Below are positions 1-13,700 of a stretch of 62,000 bases of DNA, piece after piece. This stretch comes from Symbiodinium natans (taxonomy: Eukaryota; Sar; Dinophyceae; Suessiales; Symbiodiniaceae): contig CAJNDS010002377.1 in assembly GCA_905221605.1 (NCBI GenBank), forward strand, positions 182,501 through 244,500, in the 5' to 3' direction. Position 1 is the first letter of the stretch. Every line of letters starts with the position of its first letter. Position numbers and translations under genes: made by a program. The notes under the pieces are model-generated. The model saw nothing but the letters and a program-made list of their open reading frames with translations, made no database searches and was not told where the DNA came from.

Positions 1-1380
1 TGTACTCGGCCCTCGTCTAGCATGCTACCTGATGCTCATTTCCGAAAATTCCCTAGAAACACTGGCCTAACACCTTGAAACCATAAACCCCAAAAGCCTT
101 TCGAAGCTTCCCCAAGCTCTGTTCTACTTCCTTAGCCCTAATCCACATCCTGGGGAACCGGCCGCGGCGCCCATGAGGCCAGCAGCTCTGAGCCTTCCGT
201 GTGCTGTCGCAATAGAGTATAGGCTTCTGGCAGATAGCTTTAGTAATCAATGTAATCAAGCTAAGGGTGTCGGGTTTCGGGTCAAAAAGCCTCTCCAGGA
301 TGGCCGATCTTTTCAAGCCATGCGGACGATCTTTGCGTCCTTCGTATGGCCCATTCACCCTTTTTTGAACCCAAATGCGGCGGCAACACAAGGCGTGAAC
401 GGACACCGATGTATAGCAGTAGAATGCAGCTGCGGGGGCAAGAATTCATAAATATCAGCAGCGGCCACAGTAACAGCACTAGAAGCAGTTGCAGCAGAAC
501 CAGTAAACATAGTCACTTCTTGGCATTTGTAACCCCATGCCTGTCAAGTGCACTGCTGGGCACTGCTGGGCTTTTGCCGGAGAGCCACAATTTCAGAAAT
601 GACCATTAAGAATTACAGATTTCAGAGATGTGAAGGAAAAGTATTGGCTTGAAATGGTTTCGACATTAAATAAACTTTTAACATCATGCACCGGGCTCCC
701 TTCAATCAGTTCTTGAAATTTAGAGTCCCAGATTTAAGAATGTGTAGTGGTTCTAGAGAGTTCTGAAGTTGGATATACGGAAACCCCAGTCCAAATATTA
801 TCTCGTTTTACGCTAGCCGCGGCGCCACCGCACGGCGCGCCCGACGAAATAGCTCATGGATCACTGGGGAAGCACATGGGAGGCGCACCCCACTGTTCGG
901 GGTCTACGCTGGCATAAGTTCTGAAGAAGCACCACACCATACTCAAACTACACACATACGTACGTATTCATCTCACACGATTGGGGAGACTTGGGTTGCG
1001 CAGTGCTGCCCAGCACGCACCAGCGGGCTACTTTGCATGGGCCGCGCGTCAGCTGCAGGGGCTGATCACCGTCACTGTCGGCTCTGCGACAAACGGCCCG
1101 CGCTCTGGCGGCTTCCGGGGCCCGCCCTGGGACCAAGTTTGCTTAGTGAACACACTGCACGGTGCTTTATGTTGTGAGTTGCTATTCAAGTGAGCGGCTG
1201 AGGGAGGGTAATCACTCTTGACTGTTGATCTCAATTGCGGATGCGGCCGAAGTTTTAAGTGCGAGGATGCTCTTTGTTAGGGGTGTCCTCTCCTCAAGGG
1301 ATGACAATAGGGGCTGGTACGCACAATGGCCTCAGAGCTTGTTTTGAGGAACACGGGTTGTATTGGGATTGGCCAGATGC
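1..1380. other. Intergenic, nothing recognised
   Basis: No open frame here resembles a known protein and none keeps a convincing codon pattern. Short overlapping frames occur on both strands, as expected by chance. No RNA gene or mobile-element motif was seen. Confidence 0.5.
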
Positions 1381-1383
1381 TTT

Positions 1384-1690
1384 GGCTTCTTCGTTCTTTT
1401 GCAGCAGTTCAACAAAGAAATCCCCCTTCAAATATTCCTTCTCGGGACATAGAAACTATCTTCAAAAGATTCCTGGGCTTCTTCGTTCTTTCGAAATATC
1501 TTGATATGGAAATGCCTTGAAAGGGTCCTTTGATTTCTTCGTTCTTTCGTGATATCTTGATATATAGAAATCGTCTTCACGAATTCCTTGGATCTCTTTA
1601 TTCTTTCCAATAATCTTGATATCCCTCAAGGGTTCCAGACTTCGTCGTTCTGTTGTACCATCTTGACATGGAAATTCTCTTCAATATTTC
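1384..1690. repeat. Degenerate short-period repeat (about 58 bp)
   Basis: A phrase like CTTCTTCGTTCTTTC followed by ATCTTGATAT and GAAAT recurs at about 1386, 1479, 1536, 1594 and 1640, with the central steps near 58 bp. The copies are diverged. No coding function is visible and the role is unknown. Confidence 0.55.
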
Positions 1691-1744
1691 CGTATACGAT
1701 TCGAGTTGAGATGGCAGTGGTGGCTGTCAGCTTTGGGTTTTTGA

Positions 1745-1955
1745 CTGCGAGCACTTGCTCCACCTGTTGGAGCAGGTGTGGGCAGCCAGAGGTTTGTTTT
1801 GATTGCGAACACGTGGTCCAACGTTTGGAGCAGGTGTGGGAAATTCGTAGGTTTCTTGGACCGGACCAAGTGCTCGCAATCAAAACAAACCTAAGGCTGC
1901 CCGCACTTGCTCCAACAGTTGGACCAAGTGTCGCAATCAAAACGAACCTCAGGGG
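1745..1955. repeat. Fold-back element with imperfect inverted arms of about 52 bp
   Basis: The segment at about 1790-1842 (GAGGTTTGTTTTGATTGCGA and onward) reappears inverted at about 1890-1945 with roughly 46 of 52 matches, and a third, shorter inverted copy lies at 1862-1892. Part of the motif is also repeated directly at 1745-1790. The whole could fold into a long hairpin. This is the layout of a small fold-back or MITE-like element; no terminal target duplication was identified. Confidence 0.6.
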
Positions 1956-2989
1956 GGGCCCGCGAAGGCGCGCAAAGGCAGTAAACGCGTCAGCGCGTGT
2001 GCGCGCAGGACGCTCCCGTGGGGGCGGTTCGGGGTCTCTGGGCGGTCGAACCAAAACCTGGCCTGGCAATTTCTTGGCAAGCCGTTGAGTTTTGAGGGTT
2101 GCAAACGATCCATTACTGTAGCACCTCAAGAAGCACCCTTCAAAAGCCGCACGTGCGAGAAAAAAGATGCAGCAAGCTGACCCTATAGAGCTGCACCAAA
2201 CAGTGGGGAGAGCAAGGAAGGATTCGGGAACGAGGCGAGAGAAGAGGCAGAGTGCACTGCAACCTTTTTCGACCACAATCGATTCTAATTAAAGTCACTT
2301 TCGCAAAAATCGGAGGTGCACACCAGGTGCACTGAGGTCAGCACCATGGACATCAACCAGAACCGGGTGTTTTGATTGAAGCTCCTGTGCTCAACAACTT
2401 TGAGGTGACTGCAGCGCGCGGCGCCAATTCCTGAAATGCGCTTCCTGAGCATCTTGTAAGCCTTCCCACGCCGCGACGAACCCTGCTGTTGTTCGTCGAC
2501 ACGACAAGCCTGACCTGGATGTAAATCTGCAAAACCGTCTTTTGAGCATAGTGGCTCTTCCGGCCACATCCAGCTGCACCACCCAGAAACATGAACACAG
2601 GTAGGAATTGGGCCCGCGGCACAGATTCGACTTGCTCAGATCGGTACCCTGGCATGAGAGGCTTTCAGGACCTCATGACGCTCAGCAAGCGTACCCCGAA
2701 CATGCGGCCAGAACCCCAACCCCCTCCAAGGCCGACTTTCCGCGACCACCTGACAAGCCACAGTAAGCTGGCACTCGGAAGCCTGGTCCACCTGCTCAAG
2801 CGAAACTAAACTCCAGCCCAGCTCCGCTAGTTTTCGTGATTGCACCGGCAGGCCCTTATTCTCTCAGGAGCGCAGCACTCTGGGCACAAACGCTTTGCAG
2901 AACTTTCGGATCAGGTTGCTGGTCCCGACGGCACCTGGCCCATGCAGCCAACGCCGCAAGGCAAATGCCAGAGGGGTATGCGAAGCGTT

Positions 2990-4670
2990 GCCTCAGCAGA
3001 AAGAACACGGATTGAGCGCATCCCTAAACCCTAAACCCTAAACCCTGAACCCTAAACCCTAAACCCTATGTCTGGAGGCATCTGAGCAGGGTCAGCGGAT
3101 CGTTCAAGTATGCCGCGTCCAGTTGACGGGACATGTTGCAGCCAATGCAGTGTTTAGGGGTTCAGTGTCCAGGGTATCCCAAACCCGCAACCCTAAACCT
3201 CGGACTTGCTGAGATCTTGTGCTTGTCTTGGTCATCTCAGATCAGCTGAGACATGCAAAGGCTCTTCGACATTGACGAGTTCAAGGTTTGGGGTTGAGTT
3301 GTGGCTGAGGGCTGGGGGTTTAAAGCCCTAAACCCTAAACCCTGAAAGGGACCCTTTAGGGTTTGGTGTAGGGTTAGGGCTCAGGGAAGTCAGGGTTTAG
3401 GGTGATCTGAGGGTCAAACTGCAACCCTGAACCCTCAACCGAGCGTTGAGGGCGTGGGGTTTAGGGGTCAGGGTGTTAGCAGTACCATGGCCCCTTCTTC
3501 CCTTACAGTTCGGGGGCTCAGGGTTTTGGCAACGGTTTTGCGCAGTCGGGGACTTTTAACGGTCACCGCGGCTACACAGATGTCTGCAAGCTTCTGCACC
3601 TGACGCTGCGGTCGTCTCTCAAACAATAACATCTCTGAAACCTGCGGCAACCAAACTGCCGCAACGTGGTGTTTGTGCAAGCCGCTGGCAACACGGCTCA
3701 AAACGATACAACAACGGCCAATTCGGGCTTGTGTGTGGGGGGGGGGGGGGGGGTACCCAAACTCAAATCCTAGACCCTAGATCCTAAACCCTAATTCCCT
3801 AAATGGTCTGGTATGACAAGGGCTGCCAGACATGTCGGGTCGGCTTCAGGTTGTTCAGGTAGTAGCTATAATTATACGCCTTTGAGGGTTTAGGGGGTGC
3901 AGGGTTCACTGTAGGGTTTGTGTTCGGGATTTAGCCTTCCAGAGCTTCAGGGTTCTAGGGCTTTGGAGTGTTCAGATTCTGTGGCCACAGTACTGCCAGC
4001 AGCTACAGGTTACAGGGGATTGTTTGCAGCAGGGCTTTGGAGCCCGCGTCGCAAAAATGGGTCGAGAAATCGAAAGCCTTATAGGGGAGGGTTCCGAAAA
4101 ACAGGGGTACTCTTACACCAACAAACGCTCTACTCCTTTTTCAAGGGGTACCCCTGCTTTCAGAAACCCCCCCCCCAAATATGAAGGCATTTAAAACAGG
4201 GCCGGGCTCACAGCGAGCGCGCAGCGTGTCTGGGATCTCATGCTTCTGACGCTTTAACTTGTTGATCGTCGCTGCTGCGTCCTGTGGGCCGTCCCCATCC
4301 TTCGACTTTACCCAGTCTCTAGGCACCTAAACCCTAGACACCCGGAATTCACGAAAGTGCCCCGATGTCAACTCCCCAACACTAAGGGTGCTTAGGGTTT
4401 AAGATTTGGGGGCTTCCCCCCCCCCCCCCGCCCCCCGCCCCAGCAACCTTTCATGTAGGGACCCTGAAGAAGGGACTCCCCTTCGTGGGATTGGAAGGCT
4501 CGCGTTCCGCTTTGCTGTACAGGGACTGCGATACCTTCGGGCCGGTGCTTCTTCCGGCTCTGCCTCTCAGGCTTTAACTATACTCCCCTTAGAACCTCAA
4601 TCAAACTATTATTTTTCACATCTTGTTGGGTTGTATATAAACAAAAATAAATAATTCCCAAGGGGGCATA
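2990..4670. repeat. Spacer with degenerate TTTAGGG/CCCTAAA tracts
   Basis: Copies of CCCTAAA run from 3026 to 3070, with scattered TTTAGGG variants through to 4420, a G-run at 3737-3754 and a C-run at 4418-4430. TTTAGGG is the telomere repeat reported for dinoflagellates and plants; here it is interstitial, broken and in both orientations, so it does not mark a chromosome end. No gene was recognised. Confidence 0.7.
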
Positions 4671-4673
4671 GAG

Positions 4674-4740
4674 TTAAGCCTCCTTGTCGGAGTCTGGCAA
4701 CTGCAGCCGGAGTTTCATCTGCTCAGGGGTCACAAACACC
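4674..4740 (-). CDS. Terminal exon (stop codon TAA), probably of the vault-like gene
   Basis: After CTCAGCCAG the minus strand reads VFVTPEQMKLRLQLPDSDKE, then alanine and TAA. The acceptor has the usual AG followed by G. It is the last coding island before the gene-free 3-4.6 kb region, so it is the best candidate 3' end. The protein sequence itself is not diagnostic. Confidence 0.4.
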
Positions 4741-7700
4741 CTGGCTGAGCCAGACGCCAATCTGACAGGAGCGAGGGTTTGGGATTGAGGCTTGAGGGTT
4801 GAGGGTCTTTCTGTGGTCTTAGAGGGTTCAAAATTTCGGACAGTGTACGGTGTTGAGCGTTGAGGTTCAGTAATTCCAGGAAGTTGGTTTTAGGATTTGC
4901 CTATACTCCTAAACAAGGTCCGCGCAAAAGCCAGAAAGGAAAATACAAATCTCCCAAGGGCACAACCCTGCCCCTAAAGCGAACCGCGTAGGGTTTAGGG
5001 CTTAGGCTTTAGGGCGACACCCTACACCCTCAGCCCCCAAAGCCCGTAGGAGCTGGGTGCCTGTGAGTGTTCTCAATCATGGCGCGGTTGTCCTGGACCG
5101 AGCTTCCCGCAACCCCAACACCAAAAATCCGAAACTTAAAAAATTGACCTACACCCTCAACTCTCAACCCAGGGCAGCGGTCAATTCTCAAAAACATCAA
5201 CACCTAACCCTAAACCCTCAACCTCAAGGCCCAGGGCAACGGCTTCAGTCCCTTCGAGCTCAAAACGGCTACTATAGGAGCCTTAATAATTGGAATATAT
5301 ACTTGTTTTTTCTCTTTTGGGGGGGTTAGTACAGTATAATAGTATAGGGGCCATAGTGGAAGACGATTAGAAATTATTCCGACCTCCAGAAGTACAAAAC
5401 TTTCGGAACGTCTCCTCGAAGAGCTTGAAGAGCGCCAATCGCCGCTCCACCTCCGTTGAGGGTTTTATGGTTTTAGGGTTTTGGGTTTAGGGCTGGGCGT
5501 TGATGGGAGGGTTTAGGGTTTAGGGTTGAGGGATCAGGGTTTAGGGTTGCTTCTGGTATTCGCCTAGCTGACTGCAACGGTTTCGGGATCAGGGTTTAGG
5601 GCTTGGGATTTAGGGATGAGGGTCTTTGCAGCACCATCTCCGAAGAGCGAATACTGGGTGCTGAGGGATTAAGGGATCAGTGTTAGGGTTTAGGTTTCGG
5701 ATTTCGGGATCGGGGTTTAGGGTTTGGGGTTCGGGGTCTCAGACCCTAAGCCGATAACTTGGTTTCAGGGTTTCTACGGCTTCTTATGGCCGGGACGAAA
5801 TGGTGGTTCAACAGAGGTTATGCTGCATGGGGGTTCCTGCCTGCTTTCTGGGGACATCGACCTCAACGCAACCCACACTAAAACCCTACACCCTAAACCC
5901 GAAGGCCCTGGGAAAAACGAGCGAAGTGCATCCGAGTTGCAATCTTCACAACCGCTGTTGGGGGAGTGGGTGCTTTCGGAAGCTAAGGGTGGACTAGGTT
6001 TTTAGGGAGTCGAGGGGCTTGGGGAGTTCGATCACTGAACGCGCTGCGCCCTGGGGGCTATATACGGTGACCCCAAGTTTAGGAAGAACTATACTGCCAG
6101 GGCTGCTTTGCCCCGTCTAAGGCCTTATAGGGTCTAGGCCCCCGCAAGAATGTTGCTGGCCCGGCCTCTGGCACAGTGTCGTTGAGCGTTGCGAGGAAGG
6201 TTCTCACCTAGCAGAAGAGTTCCCCAAACTGGAAACCACTTAAACCCCACTTAAACCTACAACTTGGGGTGGGGCTTAGGGCCGAGGCTCCAGGCCGCGA
6301 GCCTCCAGGTGCCTTACTGAGAGTCCCCATTCCCCAAAGCCCCCCTCGGAATTCCCTTGTAGATCCTAGAACCCTAAATCCTAGAACCCTAAAGAAGCCT
6401 GCTCCGCCAGCTGCACCCCTTGCGATTGCCCAGCGATGGAGGCATTCTTGTGCCTGGGCGCGTGGGAGGAAGTTGGAGTTTAGGGTCGGGAGTTTTAGGG
6501 TTTAGGGGCAAGGATGCTCCGCAAAGGTTCCCCGGAACTAAAAGCAATTGCGGGCGTAGAATTCCACGCTGATACCTGGGTTAAGTTAGTGTCGGCTGAC
6601 ATTGATTGCACGAGGAACATCTAAACCATGTCCCTTTCATGTCTGCCTGACCTCATCTCGCTATGAACATGAGCGCTTGCGGCTAGCTCCTTCAGCCAAC
6701 ATTCAGATGTTTAGAAGCGGCCTATGGTTGTGGTAGGAGGCACCTGGGTAGTTTAACTTGAGGCGGGGTTGATACACTTCGAGTTGCCGAAGCTTGAGGG
6801 TAACCTTTCTCATTCTCGTCTCTCCTCTATCTCTTCTTGATTCCTTTTCACCGAAGATAGATTCCAATTCATTTGTCGTCCTTCTTTCCTCAAGACACGC
6901 CACGAAGAAAGAGGTTCTTGCACTTAGGCTTTCTGAGGTTTAGGGTTTTCTAGTGTTCTTCGAACACAAAACCCTACAGCAAACCCCAAACTCTAACACC
7001 CCAAACCCTCAGCCCTAACACCCAAAAAACCCCTGCAAAACCAAAACCCCTTTTTGGATCGGGTCGGGACAACATGAGACTACAGACGCTGAAGCGCACA
7101 CTTTTTGCTCGGAATGTTGCCCCCTCCAGCTGCTCCCGGCTCTAGGAATAAGAGGGTTCAGGGTTTACAGGGGTTAGGGGTTAGAGGTTAGGGGTAGGGG
7201 TCAGGGTTTTTGGGTTCAGGGTTTTTCGGGTTTAAGGGTTTTAAGGGTTTTAAGGGTTTAAGGGTTTAAGGGTTTTAAGGGCTTAAGGGCTTAAGGGTTT
7301 AAGGGTTTAGGGCTTTGGGTTCCACGTTTGAGGGCTTCGACTCTCTCACTCGCACGAGGCAGGCAAGGATAGGGTTTGAGGGTTTAGGGCTTTAGGGTTT
7401 GGGTTCATCGTGCCTCAAGGGTGCAGTCTCTGGACTTCTCTACATTATGGTCCCTGTTTGGGTGTCCGAAATCATAGGGGCCGCCTTAGAACAAGGACCC
7501 CAAAAGGGACCATGCTTTAGAGAAGTGACCACTTAGGGTTTAGGGTTTTTGTGGGTTTCGAGGGGGTAGGATGGCAAAGCCGAGGTGCTCATTCTCGGCC
7601 CTGACCTCAATGAGTTTGGTCCTCTGATGCTCCAGCTCGATTTGTGCCAACATCCTCTCACGCTCGACCTTGTTGGATCAGGAGAGCTCGCCCCCCCCCC

Positions 7701-10700
7701 CCCCGCCCCCAAGACCTCCCAAGCACTACTCAAGACGAGCCAAGACCAGAGACAGCCAAATTCATGTTCCTTCTCTTGGCTTCTGCCGGACTCAACTGCC
7801 TTCGACTTCAGCTACAAAGCTTGTCAGCGATTGTCGTGCCCTCACGGCCCCACTTTTTCGGGTTTGCATTGTGGGCGCAGGGCCCTCTCAATTGCCGTCC
7901 CCAAGCCGTCTTGGGGGGGTCCAAGGTTGAAGGCCCCTTGCCTGCCTCTCGGCTGTTTAAGGCTCTCTGCGTTTAGACGGTTGTTGGGGTGGGCCGTTAA
8001 GGGGCTCACAAGGAAGTCGGCAGGCCCTGCAGGTCCTCCCAAGGTCTCCCTGAAGGGGCCGCACGTAGATTGCACGATTGTCGCCCGCAGAAGAAGAGGG
8101 GTTGTGGGCGGGTTTAGGGTTTGGGGTTTGGGGTTCGGGGGTTTGGGGTTTAGGGTTTAGGGATCAGGTACCCACGGCCTGGTTCTCCGACTCTTGCTTC
8201 TTCAGGCGGTTGATTGTGTTCGTCCTCAGCTTGTCGCGCTTGGGGCTTAGGATTTGGGGTGGGTTTAGGGTTTGTAGGGTTTAGGGAAAGAAACATAGAA
8301 CCCTAAGCTCTAAACTCTGAACCTCAAACTCCCATGCCTGAAACGCACCCCCAGAAGCCCTAAAACCTTTCAAGCCTTAGAATAAAGCCCTCGACATTTA
8401 AGGACTCAGGGTTTAGGGTTTAGTGACTTAGGGTGTTGGGTCCAGGGTTTGTTGGAATTGTACAAGGTTTGGGTCCGGAAGATTTGGAGTGGCAAAGGGA
8501 CCTAAACCACAAAGCCCTCGACTGGGGCCCCAATTCCTTCGCAGGGTTTAGGGCTTTTGGGCTTAGGGCTATAGAGTTGAGTTGCTTCTTTCTTGTGGCT
8601 TGCATGCGCTCCCAGTATTCCACACGTAAAGATTCCTCCGTTCGACAAAGTAACCCACATCAGAAACCGATCATCTGCATACTCCAGATCGAACGTGGGT
8701 TTACCAAAACACCAAGGGTTTGTTTGGCGGGACCCTGCATGGACCTAAGCCGCATCTCGACGTCGTGAAGAAGCACCGTCGCATTCCATCATGAAAAGAA
8801 AAGGTGTGGACTAAATGGGGCATCCCTGCCTTAAACCTGTGCGGACCTGCGGACCCTGCCCCAACTTTTGTCTGCGAGGTCTGGATTCGTGTAGCTTTCC
8901 TCGATGATTTGTACGTAGTGCTCGTGAAATCCCAGCCGTCGCAGCGCGATGGCCATGGACTCATGAGCGCTTGTTTCCAGTCTAAGAACAAAGATGTGGG
9001 CCTGCTGCCAGGTTTTTTTTCGGAGTAGTGGACAAAGTCCTGCAAGCCTTGCCAGAAGGGTGCTTTGATTTTGTCCACATTCAAATTCTTGTGTGGCGCG
9101 TAGTGTGCTGGGTGACTTCCTTTAGGAATGGGAGCATCGGTAAAGCAATAATGGCTGAGACCCTGTCATATAATATGTCTCCGGTATTACCATTCATTAT
9201 GGTTAAAGTGAGAACCCTGTGACATAAATAATGGTACGAGCTGTTGTGAGTTTCGGTTCGGACCGAAACGTCCAATGCCCGACCCCGTGTAAGAGAAAGT
9301 ATTTCCTCCTGCTGCAGCAAATCGGATATGCCCTGAACATGTTGTGTACCCAGCCTGAGCTCGGTACCATATGCTACAGGCGGAGTAGTCAAGCTTGGTT
9401 TGAGTCTTGCTTGTTGAGTGGGGTGGTGCGTTTAGCGAGTGTTTAAGCCGCCTACCCTCGGCACGTGCCCATGGTGCTCGTCATGCCTCCAGGAGGCGGT
9501 GAGGGCTTGGCAGATGTCGCTCATGACTTCGAATGATGGGTGTTCGGTCGGCAGGCGCGGCGCTTGCCGGGAAAAGTACGTAGACGCTGACACATGGGAT
9601 AAGAACATTCTTTTTGGTGTAAGAGAGTTTTGGGTTCTTCGGGCCTTAGGGTACCCTGAACCCTGGTGTTTTTTGAGCCCAGACTTCTCTCCTCGCAGCT
9701 GCGAGGCTACCCTAAAAACCCTAAACCCTAAACCCATTGGGGCACTTAAGGGGCTTAGAAGTGGGTTATAAGTACCATGAACCTCCAAACATACCCTTTA
9801 AACAATTGAACAAATCGGGGCCCAGGTCTCGTCTCTTGGTTCACCTCTTGGAGCGTCTTCTCAGTAAGCGGGTCGCTGCAGGTGTAGCCGGTAACTTCCA
9901 CGCGGTGGACGCGGGTGCCGCGCATGTCGTAAAACCTGGGCGCGAGAAGCCGAGGCTTTATTGTCTTAGGTTGAGGGTCGGTTTTATAGGGTAGTGGTTT
10001 TAGGGGTTGAGGCGGTTTAGGTGTTGGAGAATTGGAGATGGGTGAGGGGGCAGTAGCTCAGGGGCCAGGAATTGTTCAAGGAAATCGCCCTCAAGCCCGA
10101 AACTCTATACCCATGATAAGAAGTCCGAATAGCCCCTAAGGCCCAAGTACTCTCCAGCCGAAGCCCGGCTTTAAGGTTTAGGATTCAGGGGTTTAAGGTT
10201 TAGGGTTTAGCGTTCAGGGACTAACGCTTTTGGGTCGATCTACTGTAAGGTTTAGGTCGTTTCCAGGGCATTTAGGGATAGAAGAAGCTGAACACGTTCG
10301 ACAAAACGCTCCAAAAGAACGACGAGGACGAGACGCCACCCGTGCTAAACCCTAAACCTTCAGCTCTAAGCCCCCTTCTATAGACGGCCCTTTTTTGAAC
10401 CCAGTCCCTACGCGTACACGGCCCTAAGCCCTAAACCCTAAACCGCAAATTTGAGAAATTCAGGGATTGAGGCGTTGGGGGTATGTGATGGTCTGAGCGA
10501 CTCCATGTCTTCGGCTGTGGCGTTCTTGACCAGGTTGTTGAAGGCTTCCATGAACTCAGCCAGGTTGACCTGGCGTTTTTTACAGGCTGAGGTTTAGGAT
10601 AGTGTCGGGTTTGGGTGTTGTTTTAGGGTTTAGGGTTTAGGGCTACCAGAGTGCGAAACCCTAAATCGAATCGCCAACGCCGATAGGGACTTTCGGGAGG

Positions 10701-13700
10701 GTTTGCCCAAATCTTCCCTCTCAGCCAAGAGCTCGAAGCTTGAAAGGGTTTAGGGCTTAGGGGTTAGGATTCAGGGTTTCGGGGTTTGAAGGGGACGCCC
10801 TACTCACAAAACCCTAAAACCCGACGCCCGCAAGTCCGCCCTTCGCCCACCTTCGACACCACCTGATTGAGGACGTGTCGGGTATTTTTCCACACGTCAC
10901 CCTTCGGGTCTTTTGTGTTTGCAAACCTCAGCAGCTTGGTTTCGGGCTTCGGGGCGTAAGGTTTGAGTTTTTGGTGTTTGGGGTGTAGGGTTTAGGGTTG
11001 AGGGTTCAAGGTGACGTTAGGGCGAGCTTTTCGGGGTATGGACGGTATGCTTTGGTGCTTTTTCCGGCGGCAAGCACTGGAAGGGCTCAACGGACAAGGT
11101 TTCACCATCTTACAGGAGGCCACTTGAAACAACTCGAAACCCCCCTTAACCCAGCTCCGCCACCCTAGCACCCCTCAACCCTAGAAGCCCTCAACCCTAA
11201 ACCCCCTTTTTTGCATCTGGCCTGCTGTGACTCTGCCCTGAAACCCCCTAAGATCCTGAACCCCGAATTCCTTGCCGCGGAGGTCTAGGGTTTAGGGCTT
11301 TCGGGTGGGAGGGAGCACTTCGGTCTTCGGCTGGGGGCATCTTTGGAACGTCCACCACCTGCCAGAAGATGTGGCCTTCGAGGTTGAGCTTCACCTCCAG
11401 GGGGGGGTTTTCGAGGTCTTGGTGCGGCTTAGGGAGGGGTTTTGAAAAGGACTTAGAGGGGTCGAAGTCGCAAGGGTTGAGAGGGTTTAGGGGGCCCCCT
11501 AAACCCTAAACCAAGGGTCTTAGAGGCTAAAGGCTTCCGGGTCTTCTGCTCCCTAAATGCCCCGAAGCCCCTTTAATGGTTTAGGGTTAGGTTTCAGGTC
11601 CCCCACAGCATACATGAGCGCCAGAAACCTGTTTCGGGCTTAGGGTTTAGGGCTGCAAAGACCCCTAAAACCCTCAACCCCTCCCAGGCCTTTCAACAAC
11701 TCAGATCCTTGTCCGAAAGGGTTCAGGGTTGGATTCAGGTCCCGAGCCCTAAATCCTCTGCGGCTTGAAGCCCCAAAGTCCCACACCCGAAGCCCTTAGC
11801 GACGTCCCAGCTGCATTGTCGGATGTCTGCACGGTGAACTTGAACTCTGCGTCCTGCGCCAGCGGGGGAGGTCGGAGACGCCGAAAGTACCAAGGAGTTG
11901 AAGAGGTTTAGAGTGGTTTAGGGTTGTTCAGGGTTTAGGGTTTGAAGGTTTTAGGACTTTGGGGGTTTCGTGTCCAGGGCTTGGAGTGTAAGGCTTATGT
12001 GCTTTCGGGCCTAGTTGAGGTTTAACGTTTCCAGGTGGTTGTACAGTTTGGCGCTGAGGGCTCTTTGGATTCATGTAGGCTACAGGGGGCTTAGGGAGCC
12101 CCTAAACCCGAAAACGGCTACCTATGGAAAAATCTAGCTGGCCTGGCTTGGAGGGCTCTTTCTTGACCCTCAACCCGAAACCTCTAAACCCAACATCTGC
12201 GACCTGCCAGCGGGTGTCGATGCTCTCAACATCCACTAAGTACTCCGGCCTGGCAAGAATCTGGGGCCATATGTGCGATCAGCCTCACGAGCCTCCTGCT
12301 AAGTTGATAGGCGCCAGTCATCACTGGTCAAAGCATGCAGAAGGAAAGGGGAAAATTGCTGTTGGGACATCACGTCACGAGGCAGGAGATACTCCATCTC
12401 AGCATGGGACAATAGAAGCCTGCGGCTTGGCTTTGGCACATCTCTATATGTATTGCTCATCGTCCCCTATAAGGTATGGGCTTCTCCTTCTCCCTTGCAC
12501 CTTAAACCTTAAAGCCTTAAAGCAAGCTTTCACGATGAGCTATCCGCACATGGTCAGTTCTCTGATCTCCCATCATTTTGCGCACTGGCCATGCGGATTC
12601 AACTCTAGAACTGTGACAACAAGGTCTGCACTGAAGCCGAGACTTCCAGACTGCTTGCGACCCTAAACCCTAAACCCTAAACCCTAAACCCTGAACCTCC
12701 AAAAGCCCTAAACCCCAAAACCGAAGATCCTCAGCGCAAGGGCCTGGCAGCGTTCTTCACCCGGCCGGCTTGCAGGTCGTCAGGGGATGTGCCAGAGCTC
12801 CACCTTCTCAGGGTTTTGGGTTCGGGTTTAAGGTTTAGGGTTTAGGGTTTAGGGTTTAGGGTCTAGAGGGTCACTGTTCTAGCATTCATAGTCATTAGGG
12901 GGTTCCAGGCTTAGAAAAAACCCACCCGCCCAAAGAATCCCATAACATTAAGAAAATATATAATGTTTCCTCCGAGGACTTGCCTTAATCGACGAAGGAC
13001 TTGCCTTTTTCGACGAAGGGCTTGCCTTTTTCGACGAAGGACTTTTCGACGAAGGACTTGGCTTATTCGACGAAGGACTTGGCTTATTCGACGAAGGACT
13101 TGGCTTATTCGACGAAGGACTTGGCTTGTTAGACGAAGGACTTGGCTTATTCGACGAAGGACTTGGCTTATTCGACGAGGACTTGGCTTCTTCGACGAAA
13201 GACTTGGCTTATTCGACGAAGGACTTGGCTTAATCGACGAATGTCGGAGAGTGGCCAGGATCCGGCCCTTCGTCGAATAAGCCAAGTCCTTCGTCGAATA
13301 AGCCAAGTCCTTCGTCGAACAAGCCAAGTCCTTCGTCGATTAAGGCAAATGAGCAAGGATTGCCTTATTCGACGAAGGACTTGGCTTATTCGACGAAGGA
13401 CTTGGCTTATTCGACGAAGGACCTGGCTTATTCGACGAAGGGCTTGGCTTATTCGACGAAGTCATTAGGGTTTAAATAAATAAATAAATAAATAAAAATA
13501 TATATATATATATATATATGAAGAGAGGTTTAGGGTTTAGGTTTTATGGTTTAGGGTTTGGGGTTTAGGGATCCTTAAGGTTTGGGATTTGGGGATTTGG
13601 GGCTTCAAGCCAGCAGGTTGGGGGGGGGGGGGGGGGGGTGTCTTCGAGCTTTCAGGGCGACTCGACCCAAGAGCAACCTAGGAACAAGCAAGGGCGCCCT

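Noticed and set aside
1626-2276. 216-residue minus-strand protein
   Set aside because: The frame runs through the fold-back element and has no family features.
12911-13468. Arg/Trp-rich proteins of 100-140 residues on both strands
   Set aside because: They are produced by the 21-bp satellite, whose length is a multiple of three; no start context, splice logic or family match.
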